Positions 23,011-34,600 of a stretch of DNA of 64,000 nucleotides are shown here, piece after piece (position 1 is the first letter of the stretch; each line of letters begins with the position of its first letter). The DNA comes from Morella rubra (lineage: Eukaryota > Streptophyta > Magnoliopsida > Fagales > Myricaceae): NCBI GenBank assembly GCA_003952965.2, contig CM025849.1:1358159-1422158 (forward strand), read 5' to 3'. Both the position numbers and the translations under genes were made by a program. Under the pieces are notes generated by a model. That model searched no databases. It worked only from the letters and a program-made list of their open reading frames with translations, and had not been told where the DNA came from.

Positions 23011-23787
23011 ATAGTGAATTTCTTTCATAATCTTTTTCTCATAATAAATTTTTTTTTTCAAAAAAATTTCTAATAATTTGGCTTATGTTTGAATGTCAAG
23101 AATTCTTTTTTTTTTTTAAATAATAATAACTAATTTTTCACCAACTCCAATACATTTTTACAAATTCACCAACAACTTTAATTTTTACAAACTCCAACAA
23201 CCTTTTCATCAATCTCAACAGAATTTACACTACCTTCAATACAAAAAATTTCACCAGACGATTTTTTTGTCCATCCAAACTCAACCTAAAGTGTAGCATA
23301 GCCAAATTGCTTTTCTTTTTCCTTGAAATTTTCTACACACCCAAACAGAGGAAAAAGGCACTTCCAAGTCAACTAAAACGGAAGGATTTAAAGGGTCTCA
23401 ACTTAAGAGGTAGATGGCTGAATTGAACAACCGCAGAGTTCTCAGCTAAAACTACATTAGGTAGCTCACACGGGTCCTCGCCATATCCATGGCCACGAAG
23501 TCGATGTCTCACACATGACTGCCCAACTCAATCTATGGGCAAAGACTTGTCCATACACGCGCACACAAACATGTTTATGGGATACAAGTTCTGACATCTC
23601 TTTTGCGTTTAACATCAAAAAGGAAAAACAAATAGAACAGCATAATTCTCATGGGACAATACAATTGTTTGTGGCATTGTAATTGTGTACACACCACATG
23701 CAAAAGATCTAAAAGCAAGCAATTAACTCTTCATGATGAAGTTTCACTTCCTGATCCAACTATATCCATATCTTGGTTCATCAGCTG
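22836..23787. other. Unassigned AT-rich sequence
   Basis: Nothing recognisable apart from the remainder of the 330-bp repeat up to about 23010 and probable 3' sequence of the receptor-kinase remnant. Confidence 0.4.
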
Positions 23788-24060
23788 TCAAAGGGAAATT
23801 GCATCTAAGAAGCTGGCTATTGGCTTCTTATGAATAAGAAATTCTTGGGAGACTGCTTTCATTGTCAGTCGAGACTTTGGTTTGGAATGTAGGCACGCAA
23901 ATGCCATTGTAGCAACAATAAAAATATCAAGTGCAACCCAATAAGTTGGAGGTGGCAGGAGTTTGTCTAATATTTCATTAAGCATCACGTTTGGAGATGA
24001 TGATAACAAATCCAAAAAAGTTAGAAGTTTACTTGGATGCCTAAATCCCAACAAATATTT
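23788..24060 (-). pseudogene. LRR receptor-like kinase (MIK2-like), C-terminal fragment
   Basis: About 88 codons encode the end of a plant LRR-RLK kinase domain: the stretch LPPPTYWVALDIFIVATMAF, then CLHSKPKSRLTMKAVSQEF and the natural stop after FLDAISL. In the family this is the region after the kinase F helix, with the conserved Arg (KSR) and the C-tail. The rest of the kinase, the membrane segment and the LRRs are missing. Upstream on the minus strand, similarity stops just before the retroelement debris, suggesting truncation by insertion or rearrangement. Confidence 0.75.
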
Positions 24061-24190
24061 CTATAGCCAACACAACTATTAAATGCAACAATATTTTATT
24101 TATTTTTTATTAAGAGATAAATACACTTCTCACCCTGAATATTGAGGGATTCGAAACATTACACCCCAACTTTGAATTTTGAGATATTTA
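24061..24190. other. Short AT-rich junction segment
   Basis: Lies between the kinase remnant and the LTR-like terminus TGTTAGAAAATTAG. No gene. Confidence 0.3.
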
Positions 24191-26973
24191 ACCCCTATGT
24201 TAGAAAATTAGATTGAATATTTCATCAATGAGGTGGAAAGATAGTTGTGGCATAAAAGGTTGGGGCATCTTTCCAAAGAAAGGTTACAGAGATTAGTAAA
24301 TGAAGGGATACTTTCGCATTTAGATTTTACTGATCTCGGTGTGTGTGTGGATTGCATAAAGGGAAAGCAAACCAAACATACCAAGAAAGGTGCCACAAGG
24401 AGTAAGAAGCTTCTTGAAATAATTCATATAGATATATGTGGACCTTTTTCCACAACATGTTTTGGTGGAGAAAAGTATTTTATCACTTTCATTGATGATT
24501 TTTCATGGTATGGTTATATTTATCTACTGCATGAAAAGTCTCAGGCTGTAACGGTTCTTGAGATATTCCTCAATGAGGAGGAATGGCAGTTAGATGTAAA
24601 GGTGAAAATCATCAGATCGAATAGAGGTGGTGAATACTATGGTCGATATGATGAATCAAGCCGTAACCCTGTTTGCCAAACTACTTGAACTGTGGTATTG
24701 TTGCACAATATACGATGCCAGGTACTCCTCAGTAGAATGGTGTTGCTGAGAGACGTAATCGACATTATTAGATATGGTTAGGAGTATGATAAGTAATTCT
24801 ACTTTACCCAAAACCTTGTGGAGTGAAGCCCTTAAGATTGCAGTATATATCTTGAATCGTGTGTCCAATAAGGCAATTCCAAAAACCCCACTTGAATTAT
24901 GGATTGGAAGGGTACCGAGTTTGAGACATGCATATCTGGGGTTGCCCAGCGAAAGTGAGGCTTTATAATCCACATGGAAAGAAATTGGATCCTAGAACTG
25001 TAAGCGGGTACTTTATTGGTTACCAGAGAGATCCAAAGGATATAGGTTTTATTGTCCTAACCATAATCTAAGAATTGTTGAAATTGGAAATGCCAAATTC
25101 ATTGAGCTTGGTGAATTCAAGTGGAAGTAAAGAAATAAGAGATGTGATCATTGAAGAAGTACGGGTTGATGTTCCTATTTCCGTTACTTCATAAAGGGTT
25201 ATTGTCCCACTTATTGATCATTCTAATGATGCAATGGGACAAATAAATGTTGATCCATCTCATAATGAAAATTCCACTGATGAACAAGCTATGGAGAGAC
25301 CTGAACCAATAGTCTTACGTAGATCTCAAAGAGTAAGGAGACCTGCCTATTTCGTCTGACTACATAGTGTATCTCCAAGAACATGAATTTGACATTGGAA
25401 CAAGTATAGATCTAGATACTTTTTCACAAGCTATAGAAAGACATGATTCTCCTAAATGGATTGATGCTATGAAATAAGAGTTGCAATTATGGCCCAAAAT
25501 GAAGTATGGGATCTCATTGAATTGCCTGAAGGGTGTAAAAGAGGGTGTAAATGGGTCTTCAAGACCAAATGTGACTCTAAAGGCAACATCGAACGACAAA
25601 AAGCCAAACTTGTGGCCAAGGGTATTACTCAGAAAGAAGGCATTGATTATAAAGAGACTTTTTCTCCTATTTCTAAAAAGGACTTTTTCATAATCATTAT
25701 GACTCTGGTGGCTCATTATGATTTAAAGTTACACCAAATAGATGTGAAAATGGCTTTTTTTAATGGTAGTTTGAATGAAGAGGTATATATGGAGCAGCCT
25801 AAAGGCTCCTCCAAAAAGGGTAAAGATCACCTGGTCTGTAAGCTCGAAAGGTCAATTTATGGGTTTAACCAAGCTTCTTGACAATGGTATCTTAAGTTTA
25901 ATAATATCATTACTGCCTTTGGTTTTATAGAAAACATCATTGATCGATGTATATATTTGAAGGTCAGTGGGAGCAAGTTTATTTTTCTGATCCTGTATGT
26001 AGATGACGTTTTGTTGGCCAGTAGTGATCTGAGTCTTTTGTATGAAACTAAAAGTTTTCTCTCAAAGAATTTTGAAATGAAAGATATGGGTGAAACATGA
26101 TTGGAATTGAAATTTTTCGAGACAGAAAATGAGGACTGATAGGATTGTCTTAGAAAAGTTACATAGAAAGAATTCTTGAAAAATTTGGCATGAAAGATTG
26201 TTCATCATTAGATACCCCAATAGCGAAAGGTGATAAGTTTAGTATTTCCCAATGTTCTAAAAATTGAGAAGGAGCGTAAAGAAATGGAAAAGATCCCATA
26301 TGCTTAAGTTGTTGGAAGTTTAATTTATGTTCAGACCTGTAAAGGCTAGACATCAGTTTTGCAGTTGGCATGCTTAGTCTTTATCAAAGTAACTGAAGAT
26401 GTCTCACTGGAAAACTGTGAAAAGAGTGTTGTGATATTTGCAAGGAACTAAGGATCATCTACTCACCTTCAGAAGAACTAAAAATCTTGAGGTGATAGGA
26501 TATTCAGACTCTGATTTTGCTGGTTGCACTGATAGCAAGAAATCCACTTCAGGTTATGTGTTTTTGCTATCTAGTGGCGCCATTTCATGGAAAAGTATGA
26601 AGCAAACCATAATTGCTTCATCAGCGATGGAGGCTGAATTTGTGGCGTGCTTTGAAGCCACAGTGCAAAGTTTATGGTTGCGGAACTTTATATCAGGGCT
26701 TGGAGTTATTGATTATAGGTCAAGCCACTGAGAATTTATTATGATAATTCCTCTGTAGTATTTTTCTCCAAGAATGATAGGTATTCCAATGGTGCAAAGC
26801 ACATGGAGCTTAAATACCTTAGTGTCAAGGAGGAAGTAAAGAAACAAACAATGTCTATTGAACACATCAAAACTTCACTTATGGTTGCTGATCCTTTGAC
26901 GAAAGGATTGACAGGAACGCAATTAAAAGAACATGTTGAATGTATGGGCCTTATGAGTTCGCTCATGAACTGA
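24191..26973 (+). mobile_element. Ty1/Copia retrotransposon, decayed pol (integrase, RT, RNase H)
   Basis: A 45-base LTR-like terminus (TGTTAGAAAATTAGATT) runs straight into pol, so gag and protease are deleted. Order visible: GAG-pre-integrase LWHKRLGHLSKERL (24245 on), integrase HIDICGPFST with TFIDDFSWYGYIYLL, integrase end [20 protein letters not shown] (about 24800), reverse transcriptase WVFKTKCDSKGN to KLERSIYGFNQAS (25489-25881), the RT catalytic box YVDDVLLAS (about 25996), RNase H SDSDFAGCTDSKKSTSGYVF (26438 on), and the pol end DPLTKGLTGTQLKEHVECMG with its stop at 26971-26973. Several stops break it, including TGA for Arg at 25882 and TGA near 26098, so it is inactive. The integrase-RT-RNase H order is diagnostic of Copia. 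Confidence 0.92.
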
Positions 26974-27049
26974 ACATGTTAGTGAAGTTCGTTGATATAT
27001 TTCATACTTTCTTTTGGACATATGTGGATATCCATTATAGTTGTTTCTG

Positions 27050-28060
27050 TTTGGGTATGAAAAGTGTGTGAAAACCCAACTTAAATGGCCAAAAAGTGTT
27101 GCTTGGAGGGCTTAAATTGGCAAAAGGAGGCTGGATTTTGCTTCTCCAGTGAATTTCAGTGCCGGAGAGTTGCAGGTTTCCATGTCATCGCTGAAGGTGA
27201 GGCGATGGCTAACGGCTGCTTATGGGTGAAAGAGACAGGTCTGTGAAGAAATGAACCAGGTAGGGTTTCTAACCCATACAAATTCGGTTCTGGGCTCTCT
27301 TGCAAGTTGGGTCTTTTATTTTAAAAGCTTTTAGCCCAGTTTTATTAACTCCTTGTAAAAAGCCCGAAGCCTATATTATGCTAGTTCTTCTTTTGTCTTG
27401 ACATGTTAGTCATGGTTGTGTGGTTTTTGACTTAGCCTAATTGCCATAAAGAGCCCAAATGCTCTCTTTTTTTCATGGCCTAATAGAATGGGTTGTCCAA
27501 AGACATGGACCGATCCAATTGGCACCAGGGTTGGCACCATACGTTGGAGCCAGTTGGATCGATTCAAGTCTTTAGACAACCCAATGACCCATTCTATTAG
27601 GCCATCAAAGATGATCATTTTAGGCTCCTTTAGTAAGCAGGCTCTATCTATTATTAACTACAACTCAGCCACACAAGCCCATGACTAATATGTTAAGACA
27701 AAAGAACTAACCAATACTGGGCTTCGGGCTACTTTTTTTTTATAAGGATTAATAAAACAAGGCTAAAAGATTTTAAAATAAAAGCCCAGCTTACAAGAAA
27801 GCTCATAACTGATTTTACATAGGCTAGAAACCCTACCCGGTTCATCTCTTCACAGACCCGTCTCCTTCACCCACAAGCGACCGCCAACTACAGCCTCACC
27901 TCCGGTGACGATATGGTCGCCAACCCACACCTCTCTGGCACCATAATTCACCAAAGAAGCCAAATCCGGCCTTATTTTGTCGATTTAAGCTCTTCAAGCA
28001 ACACTTTTTGGCCATTTAAGTTGGTTTTCACACACTTTTCATACCTAAACAAACCACCGG
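27050..28060. repeat. Large inverted repeat, about 500-bp arms, centre near 27545
   Basis: The left arm carries 'ggtatgaaaagtgtgtgaaa' near 27054, and the right arm carries its reverse complement near 28040. Pairing continues inward through 'aaaaagtgttgcttg', the 'aaaccctac' block, 'cctaatagaatgggt' (27480) and its complement (27588), down to a loop of about 20 bases. The arms have diverged by small indels. The arms appear to be two opposite copies of one retroelement leader or UTR. Confidence 0.75.
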
Positions 28061-28349
28061 AAAAACTACTCCGGTGAGGAGTTTTCCAGCCATAAACAAA
28101 CGCCTAAACGTGAGAGCTCACGTCCAAAACTATTTTCATTGAATCCGATTACAAAACAAACGGGTATTATACAACCTTGTTTGTTTTTCATTTGGTGTTC
28201 TATGGAACACGTTTTTCGTTGTTGGACGTAAAATGATTTCACAATTTCAATTTCAATCCGTGAATTCACTTTTCGTTGAAACAAACACTGAACAACAAAT
28301 TCAATTCATCTATTCATTGAAAAAAAACATGATAATTCTCAACCAATAA

Positions 28350-28361
28350 GCTCTGATACCA
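28350..28361 (-). promoter_or_regulatory. Primer-binding site (initiator Met tRNA) of a minus-strand LTR element
   Basis: The minus strand reads TGGTATCAGAGC, the standard plant retrotransposon priming site complementary to the 3' end of initiator Met tRNA. It directly follows an LTR-like end (...AATTGTCTAAAATG) on the minus strand. Confidence 0.75.
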
Positions 28362-28365
28362 CATT

Positions 28366-29183
28366 TTAGACAATTAGATTAAATATTTCATCAATAGGAT
28401 CTTTGAATCATCATGTTCTTCACAAATGCGATAAACACTTACCTGAATCCATCATTGATGTTCTTCGATATAAGTAGTAATCACTCTAACAAGTTTCTCT
28501 GAGAGTGTCTCTTGATTGTAAAATACTTAATATGTTATTATGAACATATTCGTCCTCTCTTCTATTAAGAATCCAACCACAAGGATTCGAAACTAATAAT
28601 CTCACCTAACTGCACATCAAGGATGAACACTGTCATTGGGATCCAGGTGTTAAACCCACATGACTAAAGTCTAGGATGACACTGTAAATAAAATATCTAA
28701 AAGTCAATGGCGCACCACATGATGCAAATTCAGCATCAAGGTCAGCGAGAGCTACTTAGTATATATCACCATGGTCCCGCGGCACACGTACTCATTACAC
28801 AAGAAGTACCCAAAATCATTCGAACCTAAGTCTCACATTATATCATTAGCACTGACCAAAGAATGAAATTTTAACTTGCAAATGCAACAATGCTTCATAA
28901 TGCTCAACATATATAGAAAAACACAGAATTTTAACCGATTCCCCGCAGAGTCAATCACGATAGCGTACAAGCGCGAGTCCAGCCTGAAGAAATCTGTACG
29001 ACCGACCGATAAACGCTCGAAATACAATCTACCTCCACTTCTATTTATTAACACAAATAGTTGTGCTCACATCGCCACTCCAACATGCTTGTTCTTCCAC
29101 TAGAGACTCTCAAAGATCAAACATTAACACTCAAATGTACATTTGTCTCACAACAGCTTATACATGTATTAGACACCATGAGT
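28366..29183 (-). mobile_element. Probable LTR of a minus-strand Copia element, outer end not found
   Basis: Its inner end (ATTTAATCTAATTGTCTAAAA on the minus strand, before the priming site) is the same terminus as the 45 bases at 24191-24235. The outer boundary is not visible before the gap at 29184, so the true extent is uncertain. No gene is seen here. Confidence 0.45.
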
Positions 29184-30183
29184 NNNNNNNNNNNNNNNNN
29201 NNNNNNNNNNNNNNNNNNNNNNNNNNNNNNNNNNNNNNNNNNNNNNNNNNNNNNNNNNNNNNNNNNNNNNNNNNNNNNNNNNNNNNNNNNNNNNNNNNNN
29301 NNNNNNNNNNNNNNNNNNNNNNNNNNNNNNNNNNNNNNNNNNNNNNNNNNNNNNNNNNNNNNNNNNNNNNNNNNNNNNNNNNNNNNNNNNNNNNNNNNNN
29401 NNNNNNNNNNNNNNNNNNNNNNNNNNNNNNNNNNNNNNNNNNNNNNNNNNNNNNNNNNNNNNNNNNNNNNNNNNNNNNNNNNNNNNNNNNNNNNNNNNNN
29501 NNNNNNNNNNNNNNNNNNNNNNNNNNNNNNNNNNNNNNNNNNNNNNNNNNNNNNNNNNNNNNNNNNNNNNNNNNNNNNNNNNNNNNNNNNNNNNNNNNNN
29601 NNNNNNNNNNNNNNNNNNNNNNNNNNNNNNNNNNNNNNNNNNNNNNNNNNNNNNNNNNNNNNNNNNNNNNNNNNNNNNNNNNNNNNNNNNNNNNNNNNNN
29701 NNNNNNNNNNNNNNNNNNNNNNNNNNNNNNNNNNNNNNNNNNNNNNNNNNNNNNNNNNNNNNNNNNNNNNNNNNNNNNNNNNNNNNNNNNNNNNNNNNNN
29801 NNNNNNNNNNNNNNNNNNNNNNNNNNNNNNNNNNNNNNNNNNNNNNNNNNNNNNNNNNNNNNNNNNNNNNNNNNNNNNNNNNNNNNNNNNNNNNNNNNNN
29901 NNNNNNNNNNNNNNNNNNNNNNNNNNNNNNNNNNNNNNNNNNNNNNNNNNNNNNNNNNNNNNNNNNNNNNNNNNNNNNNNNNNNNNNNNNNNNNNNNNNN
30001 NNNNNNNNNNNNNNNNNNNNNNNNNNNNNNNNNNNNNNNNNNNNNNNNNNNNNNNNNNNNNNNNNNNNNNNNNNNNNNNNNNNNNNNNNNNNNNNNNNNN
30101 NNNNNNNNNNNNNNNNNNNNNNNNNNNNNNNNNNNNNNNNNNNNNNNNNNNNNNNNNNNNNNNNNNNNNNNNNNNNNNNNNNN
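29184..30183. other. Assembly gap, 1000 N
   Basis: Exactly 1000 undetermined bases, a placeholder length. It hides most of the dUTPase gene and possibly the outer end of the LTR. Confidence 1.
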
Positions 30184-30775
30184 TTCTGTCTTCATTTTTT
30201 TTGGCATCTCTCCTTGTCTTCTTCTTTCTGTTTGTTTGAGTTGTGTTTGGGTCCTTTTTTTTGTTTTTTTCCTCTCAGTTCGGGGAGAGCGTTGACCTCT
30301 GCTGCACTGCACAAAATATGAACACCCATTAAACAATCCGATTCACCAACAGGCTTTTTCTTCTTTGTTTAAGAAACAAACGAAAAATTGCAGATCCTTC
30401 TTACCTGGAGAGGTCGTAGCCTGCTGAGTGTATGGAAGCTCGGGAAGGCAAAACTGCTTTTTCGGAAAACTTTTTCACTCTAAAGAATGACATAGCCACA
30501 GGTGCCGCAACAGCGGCAACGCCGTTTTGGTCAAGCTTACGAACCTTCCTCGCCGGTTCTTTGATTTCGAAGCCGTTGGTTTGCACATCTGCCGCAACAG
30601 CGGCAACGCCGTTTTGGTCAAGCTTACGAACCTTCCTCGCCGGTTCTTTGATTTCGAAGCCGTTGGTTTGCACATCTGCCGCAACAGCGGCAACGCCGTT
30701 TTGGTCAAGCCTACGAACCTTCCTCTCCGGTTCTTTGATTTCGAAGCCGTTGGTTTGCACATCTGACGGCGCCAT
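30184..30775 (-). CDS. DUT: dUTP diphosphatase (dUTPase), 5' part, runs into gap
   Basis: dUTPase hydrolyses dUTP to dUMP and pyrophosphate, keeping uracil out of DNA and supplying dTTP synthesis. Exon 1 (30775-30405) starts MAPSDVQTNGFEIKEPE and ends with FRVKKFSEKAVLPSRAS and SAGYDLS, the start of the trimeric dUTPase core including motif I; a consensus donor GTAAGAAGG follows. A likely exon 2 begins at 30306 after TTTTGTGCAG and reads SAAEV, as expected for the family, but its continuation (NALPELRGKK) fits poorly before the sequence enters the gap. The N-terminal extension before the core is three tandem 29-residue units, longer than the single short extension usual in plants. Whether the gene is functional cannot be judged because of the gap. 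Confidence 0.85.
30504..30764 (-). repeat. Three in-frame 87-bp tandem repeats in dUTPase exon 1
   Basis: The 87-bp period is exact: GCCGCAACAG occurs at 30504, 30591 and 30678. Each unit encodes 29 residues of the form DVQTNGFEIKEPARKVRKLD followed by QNGVAAVAA. The unit nearest the start codon differs at EPERKVRRLD; the other two are almost identical, indicating recent duplication. Because 87 is divisible by 3 the frame is kept. Confidence 0.95.
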
Positions 30776-31600
30776 TGGGAGAACCCGAGTGCAGGGACGA
30801 TGGAGAGATTGGTTTTACAGGATAAGAAGGACGGGGAGTGGGTTTAAATAGAGGAACAACAGCCAAAACAATGGAATTTCGCAGGGCGCCAAGCTTTCCC
30901 GCCATTTTCGCAGTCGCGGCGCTGTCTGGTAGGGGAGTTTCAAATAAAGACCGGTAAGAAAGTGGCTAAATTTTGGGGTTCTCTAATGAAACTTGAATGT
31001 ACGCGGGAATGTGGGCACTTCTTTGACCAATTAGAATGCTTGTGACGAGGCAAGGTAGGTGAATAATAGCCATTTGTACGTTTTCTGAGTGAATTAATTC
31101 CAAAAAACTTTACCAAAAAATTATATTACTTAATTAACCACATAAAACAATTAATTACCATGTGAGCGGCGAACATTACACAAATTACCACTCCACACGA
31201 GTAAGAATATTAATTATGTCATGCACGTGGCCTATTTAAACTCGATTTCTATTATACGCCAAGTGTTATTGCACTGCATAATGTTTATTCCCTGATCTTG
31301 ATCCCTTTAAAACTTCTAAAGCTCTGCAATGTACCATTTTGTTTCTCCATGAATTTTAATGACAAGTAATTGGATAACTTGGTGTGAATAAAAAAACATT
31401 AGTTCATTCGACATATTTTGTGCGATCATATTAACGCAGGTTAAGGATGGTAGTTGTTTTTTGTCTAATTGATTTCTCTTGAATTAATTTTTTTAATTAA
31501 TATTTATGTGCCTTTTTTGCATGCGGAGGTTCTTAAAATTGTTATAGTATTTTTCTGCGTATACACTGCAGCTTCAGCTCTATTGTTTTGTGCGTTATAG
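30776..31600. other. Upstream region of dUTPase and AT-rich spacer
   Basis: Contains the presumed dUTPase promoter; the motif TTTAAATA lies near 30842-30849, antisense to it. No other gene is seen. Confidence 0.4.
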
Positions 31601-34600
31601 GAGAAAATTTATAAATTAGTTGTCGAAGTATTTTTTTTGAAAATGAATTGTTTATTGGGTTGAGAATACGAATAATTTTGAATTATTAAATTTTTTTCCT
31701 CTAATGTTCATCTTGTGTTAGAGAAAGACATTTACGAGTTAATGCCTAGTTTTAATATTGCTACATGCGCGGGGAATTGTTCTTAGAAATAGATTCATAT
31801 TGAGGAATTTAGCCTGTCATGGATATTCAACTATAAATGATCTAATGATTAGAGATAGAGTAATTGATAGTTTAGGAGGCTCTCGAACGTTACAGGTGAG
31901 TTTGTTTCTTGTATTTTTAAGTTAACAAAGTTGAGACGGACGCTCGAGTAGTTGACTTTTTTATTTGTGCTTTTGTTCGAAATTTACAATGCGCATGTTA
32001 TTTCTTGTTGCGGATTACGAGGGCTCTATATTTATTTAGCCTGGTGCTGATAGATACTATGCACTATGGTGGTTGGGGTTTGGTGTCATTGATTAGGAGG
32101 AGGGTGATTTTTTCATATCTTGTTGGAGGATTAAGATTGTAGACACGTTATGAGGAATATATAGATTAAAGGGGAAAATTTGCTTGCTTGGGCGGGTAGG
32201 CTGACGATATTTTAGCCGATATATCGAGACACCTCTAACTGCGAGATGTGGGTTTGGATTTTTTTTTGTGTTTTTGTTGGTTTTTTTTCCTAAGTGGATT
32301 TTCTTTAGTTTTAGCTAGAATAAAGCCTAGTTGGTGCAATTTTTCTGGATGGGGTACGTCTGGAAAATTGACTTCCTTATCGGGGCAGGGCTGCGACGAG
32401 CCTCCTATGCATTATTGCAATATAGTGGATGATGGCAAGATCTTCATTTCTGGTCTTCTCTGCACGCACTGTTGGCAAGGAGTCACTTTAGGCACGCCCT
32501 TTTATCTTTTTGGTGTTATTCTGGAGTAGATTTGTGGTACGTGGAGAGAAATTGATGTTTATTTTTTAAAGCTTAGACGGCGAATTTTCTTAGCCAATTT
32601 GGTACTTTCATTGATGAGTTTATTATACGAAAGGTTAAACACGAGTTAGGTGTTGTATCTTGAGGATGTTGGTGTTGTGGAGGATCTTTTTCTAGAAAGA
32701 ACCAAAGGCGGGTCAAGTTGTTTCGTTTTTTTGGGGTTTGTGTCTTGTTATAGCCATAGTTTTGGTGGTCAGGAGGGTTATGCCAAAGTCTTCTGTTCGG
32801 TGGGAGGAGGCTAGGTGTGCGTTCAGTGTGGCCGTGTCACCTTGTGCCAGTTCTAGGTGATCACCATGCATTCCGATGGAGGACGGATCAGACGTTTATC
32901 TTTGTTTTGTATTTCAATTCCGAGATCGTTTTGGGAAAGTCTTTTGGAGTCGTCTTCTTCTCTTGGAGTGGAAAGACAAGATAATGATAAGACAGCGGGT
33001 CAGGTCACCATAGGGGTGGGCACGATGGGCCGTAGGTTGGGAGCTGGATAGATACCAGCGCTTGGGTCGTGTGTAAGCCGCAGCGCGTTTTGTGCGCTTA
33101 AGAGCTAATTTTGAAGAGCAGTGGGAAGGGATTTGGGCTCGGTCTAAGACTTACAAGCAGTGTTGGCATCAGCCACTCGTTTTGGTGGCGCTTAGAATGT
33201 TTCTCTAAGGATTGATATGCAACATGTACTCTATCGATAGCGATAGTAAGAGCATACAGAGTATAAGAGTTTCATCCGCGCTCTGAGGATTGGGAGAGGA
33301 AACTTCGAAGTATTTCGGCTTGAAGTCCATAGAGATTTTGCGAAAGCTAGCACTGGGTCGAGCGGAGTTTTTTTTGTTGATTAGAGTTTGGCGTGGATGT
33401 GGTGGAAGGAATTCATGAGCGGGGAAGGTTGATGATAAGGTGTACGTGATTGGATCACTTAACCTTATGGTTGCCTGATTCTGACTGATCGTGGGTCCGA
33501 AAGGTTTTTCGTTAAGATGGAGTTGGAGGGTAGTTTTTGTGCTTTTCTATATCCTTTTTGACCTGCAGCGCAGATTACGAGTATCTATTTGTCGACTCTA
33601 TGCACTGATACTAGAAGCAAGAAAGGCCGAGGGATTGTAATGGTGATTTTCTAAGATGATGTTGCTGAGTTCTTTGTTGTTCTTATTTGCAATCTTCGTT
33701 AATACTATTTTTATCGTAATGAAGGCAAATTTCATAGTTGCGTGTATCATGATGAAGAATGCGTTGTTTTGATTTGATATTTTTTCACTATCGTTCGGTA
33801 GACAAAGATAAAGATGATCTCTCTGAATTAGTGTGACTGTTGACTGCACAGCATGAATGGCTTGATAGCAAGAGCGGAGATACTTTAATGTATATGAGTG
33901 GGTGCGAAGGGAAGAACACATTGCCTGGCTCCACCGGTGGGCGTGGGGTTGGGTGTCGGGTGCCTTCTATCCGTGCCTTTGTCTCTATACTCTTGGAGCT
34001 GGGGGGGACAATGCGATTACTAGGTGGTTGTAGATGTGATTCAAGGGTGCCCAAGTGGTGAGAAGGAACGAAGAAGACTCGGGTGGACGGCATTCAAAAG
34101 CGAGCTGCTTATGCAGTTCGGGCCCTGTACAGGGATCCCATTCTCAACTCCTACAACACATCAATGGGGGCAAGTGGCCTAATTAGGGGCGTAAAGCAGA
34201 GGCGCAAGGTGGAACACATGAGGGGTGGAGGTGTAGTCGTTCTCAACAAGCCTTCATTAACATTTAGATGAGGGGTGTGTGGTGTGCACCCGTAGAGCGC
34301 ACTATTGGCACCCTTATTGGAGTGGGGTTTGAAGTTTAGATTTATAGTTTCTTTTGGGAGTGCCCATGCGTGGAGGCTGTCAGTTTTGTGAACGCCCCAC
34401 TAGATTGCATAAAAGCAATGAGGATAGGCCAATGATTCTTGAATATAGTCCACCGTGGTGTCTGATGAGAAGTAAGTGCGAGTTCTGCTCAAGGCAGGCA
34501 AGCAGATACTCAGGTAAGATGAATCCCTTCTTATGATCCGTAGACAGATCGTCTTTAGGGGAAAGGAATGTGGTTAAGAGCCGAGGAATAAAAGATGAGA

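Noticed and set aside
29061..30336. Roughly 400-codon ORFs across the gap
   Set aside because: They consist of undetermined bases.
30432..30851. 139-codon plus-strand ORF with repeats
   Set aside because: Antisense shadow of the dUTPase repeats; the minus strand gives the conserved dUTPase core.
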